This document shows positions 1 through 7,946 of a stretch of DNA of 64,000 nt, one piece after another. Position 1 is the stretch's first letter. Each line of letters starts with the position of its first letter. The position numbers and the translations under genes are program-made. The notes below the pieces were generated by a model. The model worked only from the letters and a program-made list of their open reading frames with translations. It was not told the origin of the DNA and ran no database searches. The stretch is taken from assembly GCF_013456555.2 (NCBI RefSeq), contig NZ_CP059154.1, positions 2,356,001 to 2,420,000 of the forward strand, in the 5' to 3' direction. This DNA is from Natrinema zhouii (lineage in GTDB: Archaea; Halobacteriota; Halobacteria; Halobacteriales; Natrialbaceae).

Positions 1-519
1 CCAGGCGATCGTGTAGACGATCACGAACGCGACCGTCCCGCCCAGAGCTGCGATCAGCGGCAGGAACGGTGAGAGACCGCTGAAGACGACCAGCGTCGCC
101 AGCACGGCGAACCCAGCGCCGGAGCTGACCCCAAGCACGAACGGACTCGCCAGTTCGTTCCGCGTCACGGCCTGGAAGATCGCACCGGAGATCGCGAGCG
201 TCGCGCCGGCGATAACCGCGACGAACACCCGCGGCATCCGGAGCGTCCAGACGACGATGCTCGCGGTACTCATCTCCGGCAGGTCCGTCCCGAGCAGGAA
301 CGCTGACCAGGCGTGGAGGTTGAATATCACGCCGGGGTTGAACACTGCTTGCCACGCCTCGAGAAACGTCATAGAGTACTCCCCGAAGCTCACCTGTACG
401 AGTCCCGCGACGACGGTGATGACCGTACTCGCCAGACAAAAGAGGACGAGCCGCCCGGTTACCCATCCCTCCCGCTCTCGGGCGGACCTGTGCCCCTCGA
501 CAGACTGCGCTTCTCCCAT
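1..519 (-). CDS. FecCD-type iron-siderophore ABC transporter permease (N-terminal part, cut by window edge)
   Basis: Reading the minus strand from the ATG at 517-519 gives 173 codons open to the window edge. The protein has a short hydrophilic N-terminus, a first membrane helix (VLFCLASTVITVVAG), then RMPRVFVAVIAGATLAISGA, the loop and helix typical of FecCD permeases such as BtuC/FhuB, followed by QAVTRNELASPFVLGVSSGA, also diagnostic. In this family two permeases and two ATPases form an importer for ferric siderophores or cobalamin. The start is chosen because an inverted repeat resembling a DtxR-family iron box ends 5 bases upstream, which points to iron-regulated leaderless expression. 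The C-terminal half is outside the window. Iron rather than cobalamin as substrate is inferred from the operator. Confidence 0.9.
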   Translation of the reverse strand, partial: MGEAQSVEGHRSAREREGWVTGRLVLFCLASTVITVVAGLVQVSFGEYSMTFLEAWQAVFNPGVIFNLHAWSAFLLGTDLPEMSTASIVVWTLRMPRVFVAVIAGATLAISGAIFQAVTRNELASPFVLGVSSGAGFAVLATLVVFSGLSPFLPLIAALGGTVAFVIVYTIAW

Positions 520-523
520 CGCA

Positions 524-539
524 TTTAGGTGTGCCTAAA
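524..539 (-). promoter_or_regulatory. DtxR/SirR-like iron box at the FecCD start
   Basis: TTTAGG-TGTG-CCTAAA is a perfect 6+6 inverted repeat with a 4-base spacer, ending 5 bases before the permease ATG. It resembles operators of DtxR/IdeR/SirR-type metalloregulators (TTAGG...CCTAA half-sites). In this position a bound repressor would cover the transcription start of a leaderless message. Binding is inferred from the motif only. Confidence 0.6.
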
Positions 540-550
540 AGACGTTTAGT

Positions 551-599
551 AGTTGCGGTTGCAGAACGGTATGACACTGCAGTGTCAGTATCCGCAACT
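551..599. promoter_or_regulatory. Nested inverted repeats upstream of the iron permease
   Basis: AGTTGCGG (551-558) and CCGCAACT (592-599) are exact inverted repeats. Between them lies the perfect 16-bp palindrome TGACACTGCAGTGTCA (572-587). The inner palindrome is off-centre within the outer pair, so this looks more like two protein sites than a single hairpin. It lies between the cupin gene end and the permease promoter. The binding protein is unknown. Confidence 0.45.
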
Positions 600-645
600 G
601 GACTGCGGTACGATCGGTTCAATCGGTGCTCCGACCGGCCCGGCT

Positions 646-1055
646 TCACTCGAGCAGGTCGATCTCGTCGTCCCCGTTCGGAACCGCACAGATGAACGCG
701 CCCCGCCGGTCGCCCTCGTTGCGGTACCAGTGGACCGTCCCCGCGGGGATCAACAGCGAGTCGCCCGCCTCGACCGCGTACTCCTCATCGTTGTCGACGG
801 CTTCGCCGTCTGCTCGATGCGCCTCCGGCGCATCGCCGATACCCACCGTTATTCGCCCTCGAGGACGTACTGCTCGTGCTCGACGTCGTTGGTGTGTTTC
901 GGCACTTCCGCGCCGGGCTCGAGGACGAATCGCCGGATCGCGAAGGTCGGCGCGCCGTGGTCGTCGTCGATTAGAACGCCCTTCGAGAGCCCGTCGGCCG
1001 CGTCAACGGTCTCGTACTCGATCTCGTCGCCACGTCTGACCAGTGGCTCCGTCAT
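646..1055 (-). pseudogene. Cupin-domain protein broken by a -1 frameshift
   Basis: The first frame starts at the ATG at 1053-1055 (MTEPLVRRGDEIEY) and carries cupin motif 1 (KHTNDVEHEQYVLEGE), then hits TAA at 849-851. The second half continues in another frame with cupin motif 2 (GDSLLIPAGTVHWYRNEG) to a stop at 646. At the junction the minus strand reads GGC GAA TAA CGG. One extra A (GAA ATA ACG) would restore a continuous product of roughly 135 residues with both metal-binding motifs. The intact protein would be a small single-domain cupin of unknown substrate. A real one-base deletion and an assembly error both fit; both halves look otherwise intact, so any break is recent. Confidence 0.75.
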
Positions 1056-1146
1056 GGTCTCGAGTCGGTGGCGGATCCACAAAACGGTCCGGGTCCGCAA
1101 CCGCTACCGCCACTCGGCCGGTGTCGGAACCGTCGAACCGGTTCGG

Positions 1147-1266
1147 TTACAGAGTACGTCGAAGTCGAGCGACGAGATACCAGACGCCACCGATGACGCC
1201 CAGAACGAGCACGAGGTTGAAGAGGAGGATCGGGATCTCGGGGATACCGATCGCAGGAGCCAACAT
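1147..1266 (-). CDS. Small single-pass membrane protein
   Basis: A 39-residue reading from the ATG at 1264-1266 gives MLAPAIGIPEIPILLFNLV followed by more hydrophobic residues and a basic tail (ARLRRTL). The layout is one membrane helix with a positive C-terminal anchor. An in-frame ATG 96 bases upstream would add a hydrophilic stretch unlike a signal sequence, so the shorter form is preferred. Short helix-plus-basic-tail proteins are common in haloarchaea and mostly uncharacterised. No function can be read from it. Confidence 0.5.
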   Translation of the reverse strand: MLAPAIGIPEIPILLFNLVLVLGVIGGVWYLVARLRRTL

Positions 1267-1456
1267 GAGTACTTGTCCACAACTGGTGGGGCGTACTTGA
1301 TTCCATCCATACACGTGTGTGCTGACACTACTCGTTTCTGGGTTGAATTCGTCTCCCGGCAACGCGTTCGCATTTCGGGACGTACTCGACGACAGCGCCG
1401 CTGCTCAGGGGTAGTAAAATACTGCAGTCAAGTGCCGATACCAGTTCGAATTCGCC

Positions 1457-1651
1457 TTACAGGCGCTCGACGTTCGTCGCGCGCGGGCCCTTGGGGGCCT
1501 GCTCGATGTCGAACTCGAGCTCCTGTCCTTCCTCAAGGTCCGGGCCGCCGATGTCTTCCATGTGGAAGAACACGTCGTCGTCCGCGTCCTCAGTCTCGAT
1601 GAATCCGTAGCCGCCTGTGTCGTTGAAGAAATCAACGGTTCCTTTCGCCAT
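1457..1651 (-). CDS. cspA: Cold shock protein (CspA family)
   Basis: This 64-residue protein is a single OB-fold cold shock domain. It has the RNP1-like GGYGFIET and the RNP2-like DDVFFHMED, and begins MAKGTVDFFNDTGGYGF as halobacterial CspA proteins do. Family members bind single-stranded RNA or DNA and act as RNA chaperones in the cytoplasm. On the minus strand a box A-like TTTAAG (complement of 1679-1684) lies about 30 bases before the ATG, so it has its own promoter and probably a near-leaderless transcript. Confidence 0.95.
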   Translation of the reverse strand: MAKGTVDFFNDTGGYGFIETEDADDDVFFHMEDIGGPDLEEGQELEFDIEQAPKGPRATNVERL

Positions 1652-1749
1652 TGCTTCTAAAGAGAAGCGCCGAGCAGTCTTAAAGGCACCGACTCACATT
1701 CCACGGCGATTTCGCGGGTATCAGCCCGCTCACTCCGGTAGCCGCGAGT

Positions 1750-1974
1750 TCAGCGACTCCCCTCCTCCAGATCCTCTAGACGCTGTATCGAGATCGAAAT
1801 GAAATAGACGAGGATGAACATGAAGAAGCCTCCCGAGAGACCGATGAGCTCGACCGTCCGCACGCCGGCGGGGTCGATCACGGCGACCACCGCCAGCCCG
1901 AGGACGAAGATCGCGATCAGGAACCCCCCGAACGCGTAGTAGAACCCGATATCGGTCTCGAGGCGTTCGCGCAT
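1750..1974 (-). CDS. Small two-helix membrane protein
   Basis: The 74-residue protein starts MRERLETDIGFYYAFGGF and has two hydrophobic segments (about residues 11-33 and 42-63) separated by DPAGVRTVE, ending in an acidic tail (QRLEDLEEGSR). The ATG at 1972-1974 is chosen because the much longer upstream reading in the same frame is low-complexity Arg/Ser-rich shadow sequence. It stands alone between cspA and a divergent oxidoreductase. It is a hypothetical membrane protein with no recognisable domain. Confidence 0.6.
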   Translation of the reverse strand: MRERLETDIGFYYAFGGFLIAIFVLGLAVVAVIDPAGVRTVELIGLSGGFFMFILVYFISISIQRLEDLEEGSR

Positions 1975-2164
1975 TGCTCTGTGTCTCCTTTCGACGCAAC
2001 CCGCAAAACGGTATCGACACGCTCTCAGTTGGCGGACCGAGGCTCGCCGATGTCCATCGTCGTAGTGGCGACGGTGTTCGCGTGCAGCCGATCGAGACGG
2101 CGATCCCGTTCGGACCGGGTTCCGGGAGCCCAATATTGACCTTCGGGCGGGGCCATAACCGAGT

Positions 2165-3181
2165 ATGGCTACAACTAGGCAGTGGCAACTCGCCAGTCGC
2201 CCGGTCGGCGAACCGACCGCGGAGAACTTCGACCTCGTCACCGTCGATCGGCCCGAGCCCGACGACGGCGAAGTACTGGTCAAGACGTTATACCAGTCGG
2301 TCGATCCCTACATGCGCGGCCGGATGCGAGACGCGGAATCGTACGCCGAGCCCTGGGACGTCGGCGACCCCATGGAGGCCGGCGTCGTCGGCGAAGTCCT
2401 CGAGTCCGAGGCCGACGAGTTCGCGGCGGGCGACGTGGTGACCGGGAACCTCCTGTGGGCGGAACACGCGGTCGCCGACGCGGACGAACTCCAGCCGGTG
2501 AATCCGGACCTCGGTCCGATCTCGACGGCGCTGGGCGTGCTCGGGATGCCCGGCGTGACGGCGTTCTGGGGCCTGCTCGACGTCGGCGATCCGAACCCCG
2601 GCGACACCGTCGTCGTCTCCGCCGCCGCGGGCGCGGTCGGCTCCGTCGTCGGCCAGCTCGCCCGAATCAGCGGCGCACGCGTAGTGGGCACCGCCGGCAG
2701 CGACGAGAAGACCGAGTGGCTCACCGAGGAGCTCGGGTTCGACGCGGCGATCAACTACAAGGAAACCGACGACCTCGGCAGCGCGATGGCCGAGGCCTGT
2801 CCCGACGGGATCGATGTCTACTTCGACAACGTCGGCGGCCCGATCACCGACGCCGTCTGGCCCCGCCTGAACGTTCATTCGAGAGTCGCGGTCTGCGGCC
2901 AGATCGCGCTGTACAACGAGACCGAGGTGCCCACGGGCCCCCGAAAGCTCGCGAAACTCATCGAGACCCGCGCGAAAGTCGAGGGGCTGCTCGTCGGCGA
3001 CTATCAGGACCGGTGGGGCGAGGCGCTCGAGCGCCTCTCGACGTTCGTTCAGGAAGACGAGATCCGCTACCGCGAGAACGTCGTCGAGGGCTTCGAAAAT
3101 GCGCCGGACGCGTTCCTCGGCCTGTTCGAGGGCGAGAACATCGGTAAGCAACTGGTCAAGGTCGGCGAGCGCGGCGACTGA
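2165..3181 (+). CDS. NADP-dependent medium-chain oxidoreductase (zinc-free, quinone/alkenal reductase type)
   Basis: The 338-residue protein has the N-terminal GroES-like fold with SVDPYMRGRM, the signature of the leukotriene B4 dehydrogenase / CurA-type double-bond reductases, and a Rossmann domain with AAAGAVGS at residues 153-160. The FDNVGGPITDAV stretch is also typical. The structural and catalytic zinc ligands of alcohol dehydrogenases are absent, as in this branch. Such enzymes use NADPH to reduce alpha,beta-unsaturated carbonyls or quinones. The gene is monocistronic, with an AT-rich CAATATTGAC at 2131-2140 as a plausible box A. The substrate is not predictable. Confidence 0.9.
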   Translation: MATTRQWQLASRPVGEPTAENFDLVTVDRPEPDDGEVLVKTLYQSVDPYMRGRMRDAESYAEPWDVGDPMEAGVVGEVLESEADEFAAGDVVTGNLLWAEHAVADADELQPVNPDLGPISTALGVLGMPGVTAFWGLLDVGDPNPGDTVVVSAAAGAVGSVVGQLARISGARVVGTAGSDEKTEWLTEELGFDAAINYKETDDLGSAMAEACPDGIDVYFDNVGGPITDAVWPRLNVHSRVAVCGQIALYNETEVPTGPRKLAKLIETRAKVEGLLVGDYQDRWGEALERLSTFVQEDEIRYRENVVEGFENAPDAFLGLFEGENIGKQLVKVGERGD

Positions 3182-3642
3182 GCGGGCGAACGGTCGGCCG
3201 GCTGGTTCTGTTCTTTCCAAACGGATCCGATGAGTCGGTCGTCCTCCCTTGCTGCAGGGATGAACGAGGCCGTACGTGACGAAGCGAACCGGAGGATCAG
3301 CGCACAACGCCAGCGGGGAGTCGGCTTCGAAAGCCACGGGAGAGAGAGGGGGGCTTCGAGCGTGATGTCAGAGGGAGCGGCCGCCCGCAGTCTCCGAGCT
3401 GTCAGACGGGAGTCGGCGGACGGCCGGTCGCGATCGCAGGGGACGGGCGACAGGCCTCGATCTCGAGGACGTGCCTCGAACGGAGTGGAGGGCCGATGAT
3501 CGAGGCCTATGAGAGCGGACGGACCGTCCCACGTTATAGTCAGCGCAAGCTGAAACCGCGATTTTAGTTAGCGTGCCGGACACACGGATACAACCGATCG
3601 AGGTCGAAACGATTAACCACGCTGACAGAGTAGCGGCCGCAT
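3182..3642. other. Intergenic stretch, no gene recognised
   Basis: Open frames here translate to Arg/Ser/Gly-rich low-complexity sequence with no domain or plausible start. An AT-rich TTTTAGTTAG near 3562 is the only promoter-like stretch. Nothing else stands out. Confidence 0.5.
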
Positions 3643-3789
3643 ATGCTGGACATCCTCACCGGCCTCGTCCCCGACGACCCCGTCATCATCGCGGTCGTCG
3701 TGATCCTGCTCTCGCTGGTCTTCTTCGCGTATCTCCTCCTGCGACGGACCGTCCTCGAGTTCCGCGACGGAATGCGCGGCGATCGCTGA
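3643..3789 (+). CDS. Small single-pass membrane protein
   Basis: ATG at 3643 opens 48 residues: MLDILTGLVPDDP, a hydrophobic helix (VIIAVVVILLSLVFFAYLLL) and a charged tail (RRTVLEFRDGMRGDR). The arrangement is acidic outside, helix, then a positive inside anchor. It lies 79 bases before the M29 peptidase gene on the same strand and may be cotranscribed with it. The helix and composition suggest a real gene, but function is unknown. Confidence 0.55.
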   Translation: MLDILTGLVPDDPVIIAVVVILLSLVFFAYLLLRRTVLEFRDGMRGDR

Positions 3790-3868
3790 TTCGGGTCGAA
3801 CCGTGGATCGCCGGCCGGACGGTTCCCCATCACGAACCGTTTTTTCCTCCCCCCGTCAATATCGGGGT

Positions 3869-4963
3869 ATGGACCCGCGAATCCGCGAACACGCCGAGAT
3901 CATCGCCACCCACTCGGTCGACCTCGAGGAGGGTGACAACGTCGTCATCGACGCCCATCCGGTCGCCGAGGACCTGGTCGTCGCCCTTCACGAGGTGATC
4001 GGCGATCGGGGAGCGAACCCGATCACGACGAGCCAGCGAACCGGAAAGCGCCAACAGCGCGCGTATCTGCGAGCCGCCGATGGCGAGTTCGACACGCCCG
4101 AGCACGAACTCGCGCTCGTCCGAAACACCGACGTCTACATCGCGATTCGCGCGACGGACAACGCCACTCAGACCAGCGACGTCGACCCCGAGATCAGCGC
4201 GGCCCACCAGCAGGCCCATCGTCCGATCCTCGAGGAGCGACTCTCCAAGCGCTGGTGTCTCACGCAGTATCCCGCACCGGCCAACGCCCAGCTCGCGGAG
4301 ATGAGCACGGACGGTTACGAGAACTTCGTCTGGGACGCCGTCAACAAGGACTGGGACGAACAGCGCGCCCACCAGGAGAACATGGTCGAGATCATGGACC
4401 CCGCCGAGGAGATCCGGATCAAGAGCGGCGACACGACCGACGTGACGATGTCCATCGCAGACAACCCGACGCTGAACGATCACGGCGAGCACAACCTTCC
4501 GGGGGGAGAGGTCTTCACCGCACCCCAGCCCGACAGCGTCGAGGGGGAGGTCCTCTTCGACATGCCGCTGTACCATCAGGGCCGGGAGATCACGGACGTG
4601 TTCCTCGAGTTCGAGGGCGGCGAGGTCGTCTCGCACTCGGCAGCGAAGAACGAAGACGTCCTCACGGAAGTGCTGAACACCGACGACGGCGCGCGCCGAC
4701 TCGGCGAACTGGGTATCGGGATGAACCGCGACATCGACCGGTTCACCTACAACATGCTCTTCGACGAGAAGATGGGCGACACCGTCCATATGGCCGTCGG
4801 CCGCGCCTACGACGACACCGTCGGCGAGGGTAACGAGGCCAACGACTCCGCGGTCCACGTCGACATGATCGTCGACATGAGCGAGGACTCGTTCATCGAA
4901 GTGGACGGGGAAGTCGTGCAGCGAAACGGGACGTTCCGATTCGAGGACGGGTTCGAGGAATAG
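3869..4963 (+). CDS. M29-family metalloaminopeptidase
   Basis: This 364-residue protein matches aminopeptidase T/AmpS (peptidase family M29) in length and motifs. It shows NLPGGEVFTAP (glutamate metal ligand), GELGIGMNRDI, MLFDEKMGDTVHMAVGRA and AVHVDMIVD, whose His-x-Asp is part of the two-metal site. Family enzymes remove N-terminal residues from peptides in the cytoplasm. The start at 3869 is preferred to an in-frame ATG 66 bases upstream because the extra 22 residues are not family-like and T-rich TTTTTTCC (3840-3847) sits at box A distance. A second, diverged M29 protein is encoded at 26476. Confidence 0.92.
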   Translation: MDPRIREHAEIIATHSVDLEEGDNVVIDAHPVAEDLVVALHEVIGDRGANPITTSQRTGKRQQRAYLRAADGEFDTPEHELALVRNTDVYIAIRATDNATQTSDVDPEISAAHQQAHRPILEERLSKRWCLTQYPAPANAQLAEMSTDGYENFVWDAVNKDWDEQRAHQENMVEIMDPAEEIRIKSGDTTDVTMSIADNPTLNDHGEHNLPGGEVFTAPQPDSVEGEVLFDMPLYHQGREITDVFLEFEGGEVVSHSAAKNEDVLTEVLNTDDGARRLGELGIGMNRDIDRFTYNMLFDEKMGDTVHMAVGRAYDDTVGEGNEANDSAVHVDMIVDMSEDSFIEVDGEVVQRNGTFRFEDGFEE

Positions 4964-4991
4964 CAGACGTCTTTTTGATGGAAATTTGTGC

Positions 4992-5339
4992 GCGAGCGAA
5001 CGAAGTGAGCGAGCGGAAAACGGTCCGATTGTGACAGTCCGATTCGAGGGGCAGGGACCGTTCGACTCATTCGAGCCGGCTTTTGGCGTAACTCTCGAGA
5101 CAAACACCTCGGCTGGTACCGACTGAACGTTCACAATGCGGTGGCGCGCGCTGGATCGCGGTGAACGCTAGTGAATCGCGGCACGACCCGTGCGAGGTCT
5201 TCGTGAATAGTGCGGGACCGACGGTCCCGCATACCGTGCGAACGGGTGCTTCGCACCCGTGAGCAGACGCAGTGAACGAAGGCTTGGAAGACGCGAAGCG
5301 TCTTCATGCGGATGAGCGAGTGAACGAAGTGAACGAGCG
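4992..5339. repeat. Dispersed 24-base motif, two copies
   Basis: A 24-base motif built around GAACGAAGTGA lies at 4992-5015 and again at 5316-5339, with two substitutions between the copies. Related GCGAGTGAACGAA-type strings also occur in the reverse sense around 23550-23600. Such strings are common in haloarchaeal intergenic DNA. The annotation covers the two copies and the DNA between them. Confidence 0.5.
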
Positions 5340-5391
5340 TTAGCGCGGAACCGTTGGTTCCGCGAACCATACGAACGGGCCGAAGGTCCGT
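5181..5391. repeat. Array of six mini-hairpins, each with a three-base loop
   Basis: Six short inverted repeats, each around a 3-base centre, follow one another: 5181-5193 (5-bp stem), 5211-5231 (9 bp, TGCGGGACC), 5242-5260 (8 bp, ACGGGTGC), 5287-5305 (8 bp, GAAGACGC), 5344-5364 (9 bp, CGCGGAACC) and 5375-5391 (7 bp with one G-T, ACGGGCC). The stems differ in sequence while the design is constant. They occupy the 650-base gene-free stretch between the M29 peptidase and the next membrane protein. Role unknown. Confidence 0.6.
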
Positions 5392-5617
5392 GAGTAGAAA
5401 TCGGCTGGGGAGGGCGTGGCGATTCCCTGCTGCCAGCGGAGCAGGACACTTGGTTCCCTGTGGTCGCTACTTAGACTAAGTCGGCCCCGTTGAAATGAAA
5501 TCCTCAGATGATTTGCCATGAAATGAACACCTACTCTCTGTGCGAATCTATCCGTTGATGACCGAGATCCCACTAGATGGGCGACATATTTTTGTAACTC
5601 TGTATACAAGTCCCGTC

Positions 5618-6487
5618 ATGGCAACTCGAACGGGGACTGGACTGGGCCAGCCGGACGCAGAGTCCCCGGATGCTTCGTATGCAATCGTCGCTGGCCTATA
5701 CGTCGCCGTTCTCCTCGCTCCGTTAGCTGTTCTCGTCCTCTCACGTGCGACATCGAACGGCGGTATCCTCTATCTCGGGTTTCTCGCCGCAATTACAGGC
5801 TTCGCCACTGTGACCGGCTCGATCGTCTCCCGGACGTCCGGACTCGCGGTCAGCCTCGGTGGACGCACCGCAGCATGGCTGCTCGCTGTCCTCCCGTTCG
5901 TGTGGTTCATTGGCGTCCTCGGTGTCGTTTCCATGGGTACTGAGCCACCAGGCATTACGGTTGGCCTCGCGATCGTTAGCACGATCGGTGGGATGTTTCT
6001 CGGCCTCTTCCTGACTACAATGAGTCGGACCCGATACGCGGCAGCCGTTCTGATCGGTGCTGAGGAATTCGTCGAATGGGAGGCGCGCTGGCCGCGGCGC
6101 TGGCGCCGTCTCTCCCTAGGCGGAATGGTCGTTGCAGGTGTCGTCGGCGTTGCCGGCGTCATCGTTCAGCTCGTCTGGAGCGACTTGTCCTGGGCAGGCA
6201 ATCTCTATCTCCTCTTCTTCCTGTGGACCCCCTTCGCAGGGGCCACGAATCCACGGACCTTTCGCGTGACCGATGTTGGACTCGTTGTCGAACGCCCACT
6301 CCAGCAGCGTATCCGGCCGTGGTCCGAGTTCGCGAGTTACACGCTTACCGATACCGCACTGATCATTCACCCGTCTGTATGGTGGCGCCCGGCCTACCGA
6401 TCCGACCGTGGGGACATTGAGGATCTGGATGCTGCCGTCAAAGCACTTGAGAGAATTCTTGGTGACGACGAGTATACGGCGCGATAG
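5618..6487 (+). CDS. Six-helix membrane protein with C-terminal PH-like domain
   Basis: The 289-residue protein from the ATG at 5618 has about six hydrophobic helices in its first 210 residues, for example YVAVLLAPLAVLVLS and AAWLLAVLPFVWFIGVLGVV. A soluble domain follows (RTFRVTDVGLVVERPLQQR, then WSEFASYTLTDTALIIHP) that resembles the small PH-like domains of bacterial and archaeal membrane proteins. The upstream in-frame ATG at 5540 is rejected because CATATTTTTG (5584-5593) sits at box A distance from 5618. Codon use is slightly less GC-rich than the neighbours. No specific function is recognised. Confidence 0.75.
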   Translation: MATRTGTGLGQPDAESPDASYAIVAGLYVAVLLAPLAVLVLSRATSNGGILYLGFLAAITGFATVTGSIVSRTSGLAVSLGGRTAAWLLAVLPFVWFIGVLGVVSMGTEPPGITVGLAIVSTIGGMFLGLFLTTMSRTRYAAAVLIGAEEFVEWEARWPRRWRRLSLGGMVVAGVVGVAGVIVQLVWSDLSWAGNLYLLFFLWTPFAGATNPRTFRVTDVGLVVERPLQQRIRPWSEFASYTLTDTALIIHPSVWWRPAYRSDRGDIEDLDAAVKALERILGDDEYTAR

Positions 6488-6841
6488 CGGTCGATATCGG
6501 TGTTCTACAAGTTCTACTTACCGCAGTGGGTACCAAAACTACCATCTTCTACGGATTTCAACAGCGCTACTGATTCGGAAACGCTCGAGTCCCGATTGCG
6601 GGCCGACTCCCTGCCGTCGACGCGGTGGTTTCGGTGGTGGCGTCCGGCGGCGGGCGGCCGGCTGTCCGCCGGGACTCGAGTCCAACAGTACGCGTAGGCT
6701 CTCGATGGAAATAGCATTCACGCTCGAGCGACCAGATTAGGTGACGAGCCCGCAGGGAACCGGATCGCACCTGTAGGGTACGAGAGGAGCCACGCAGTTG
6801 CTATCGACCGGGTTTATAGTCCCGAGAGAGCTATCAGACGT
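6488..6841. other. Intergenic stretch with the uspA promoter
   Basis: No convincing gene is seen. The frames give short Arg/Pro-rich products. The recognisable element is a box A, TTTATA at 6813-6818, about 26 bases before the UspA ATG at 6842, which implies a near-leaderless transcript. Confidence 0.5.
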
Positions 6842-7258
6842 ATGGAAGTACTCGTCGCGTACGACGGCTCCAAGCCCGCACGGAAGGCAGTCGAACACGC
6901 GTTTGAGACGTATCCCGACGCGGAGATCGTGTTGCTGCGCGTCATCGAGGCGGCGGACAGCTCGACGGAGGCGGGGATCAGTCTCATTCAGGAGATGCTT
7001 CGGGAACGAGAGGAGGAGATCTCCGAGTCGTTCCCCGACGAGATCGAATCGATCACCAGCGATCCCGACGTCGAGTTTCGGACCGAGACCGTCGTCGGAA
7101 AGCCCGCTCGAGAGATCGTCTCGTTCGCGGACGAACACGATATGGACCACATCATCATCGGCAGTCACGGCCGGTCCGGGCTCTCTCGCGTCTTGCTCGG
7201 TAGCGTCGCCGAAAAAATCGTCCGTCGCTCCCCCATCCCGGTTACCGTTATTCGTTGA
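6842..7258 (+). CDS. Universal stress protein, UspA family
   Basis: The 138-residue protein is a single Usp domain: MEVLVAYDGSKPARKA at the N-terminus and the ATP-binding GSHGRSGLSRVLLGSVAEKI near residues 107-124, fitting G-2x-G-9x-G(S). Such proteins bind ATP or AMP as dimers and are induced by stress. The TATA-like TTTATA about 26 bases before the ATG suggests its own strong promoter. Its position next to an electrophile/redox gene cluster on the opposite strand is suggestive but not proof of a shared role. Confidence 0.93.
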   Translation: MEVLVAYDGSKPARKAVEHAFETYPDAEIVLLRVIEAADSSTEAGISLIQEMLREREEEISESFPDEIESITSDPDVEFRTETVVGKPAREIVSFADEHDMDHIIIGSHGRSGLSRVLLGSVAEKIVRRSPIPVTVIR

Positions 7259-7292
7259 TCTGCGTCTCGAGTGCGGCCGCGATCAGCCGCGG

Positions 7293-7946
7293 TCAGTCGA
7301 CCAGCGCCGCGACCATCTCGGAGACGAACGTCAGTTCGTCCTCGTTGACGCCGTGGCCCATCCCCTCGTAGAACCGCTTCGTGACGTCGGCGTTCATGGA
7401 CTCGAGTACGTCGGCCGTGTCGTCGACCCGCGCTCGCGGAATGTGCGGGTCGGTGTCGCTACAGCCGAGGAAGACCGGCGTCCCCTCGAGGTCGCCGGGA
7501 TACTCGTCGTCGAGGTCATCGCCGATGAGCCCACCACTGAAGGCGGCGAGACCGCCGTAGCGTCGCGGGTTGCGGGCGAGGTACTCGCTGGCCAGACAGG
7601 CACCCTGCGAGAAGCCGAGCAGCATGACCCGCTCGGTCGGAATGCCGGCGTCGTTGGCCTCGCCGATCGCGTCGGTGATGGCCTGCAGCCCCGAACTCCG
7701 GCCGGGCTCGTTTCGCTCGACGGGCTCGAGAAACGAGTTCGGGTACCACGTCCGGCGGGCCGCCTGCGGGGCGAGGACGGCGACGCCCTCCTGAAGCACC
7801 TCACCGGCCAGCTGGATCATCCCCTGAGCGGTCGCCCCGCGGCCGTGGGTGCACACGAGCGCGGCCGTCGCGTCCTCAAGGTCGGTCCCGCCGGTCACGA
7901 GCGGCTGGTCCTGATGCGGGCCCTCGACGCGGTCGTCCGCGCTCAT
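7293..7946 (-). CDS. Alpha/beta hydrolase, phospholipase/carboxylesterase (MhqD-like)
   Basis: A 217-residue alpha/beta hydrolase of the Abhydrolase_2 type. It shows the oxyanion-side THGRGAT, nucleophile elbow GFSQG with Ser113, an acidic residue in CSDTDPHIP (Asp164/166) and His198 in GMGHG. Its ATG overlaps the stop of the upstream VOC gene by four bases (ATGA), so the two are translationally coupled. In Bacillus the pair MhqO (ring-cleavage-type VOC protein) and MhqD (esterase) responds to quinones. The same pairing here supports a role in handling quinone or phenolic electrophiles, by analogy. Confidence 0.88.
   Translation of the reverse strand: MSADDRVEGPHQDQPLVTGGTDLEDATAALVCTHGRGATAQGMIQLAGEVLQEGVAVLAPQAARRTWYPNSFLEPVERNEPGRSSGLQAITDAIGEANDAGIPTERVMLLGFSQGACLASEYLARNPRRYGGLAAFSGGLIGDDLDDEYPGDLEGTPVFLGCSDTDPHIPRARVDDTADVLESMNADVTKRFYEGMGHGVNEDELTFVSEMVAALVD

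Noticed and set aside
553..1602. Long plus-strand open frame of 349 codons
   Set aside because: It is antisense to the cupin, small membrane and cspA genes. The translation is Arg/Ser-rich with no domain, a usual GC-rich shadow frame.
2288..3337. Minus-strand frame of 349 codons across the oxidoreductase gene
   Set aside because: A mirror frame of a clearly conserved gene. The product has no family features and lacks a promoter.
3230..3499. 89-codon frame in the 3182-3642 gap
   Set aside because: Low-complexity Arg/Ser/Gly product, no promoter at the right distance and no recognisable fold.
5131..5609. Several overlapping minus-strand frames through the hairpin array
   Set aside because: They arise from GC-rich repeats. 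Translations are Arg/Ser/Pro-rich and repetitive.
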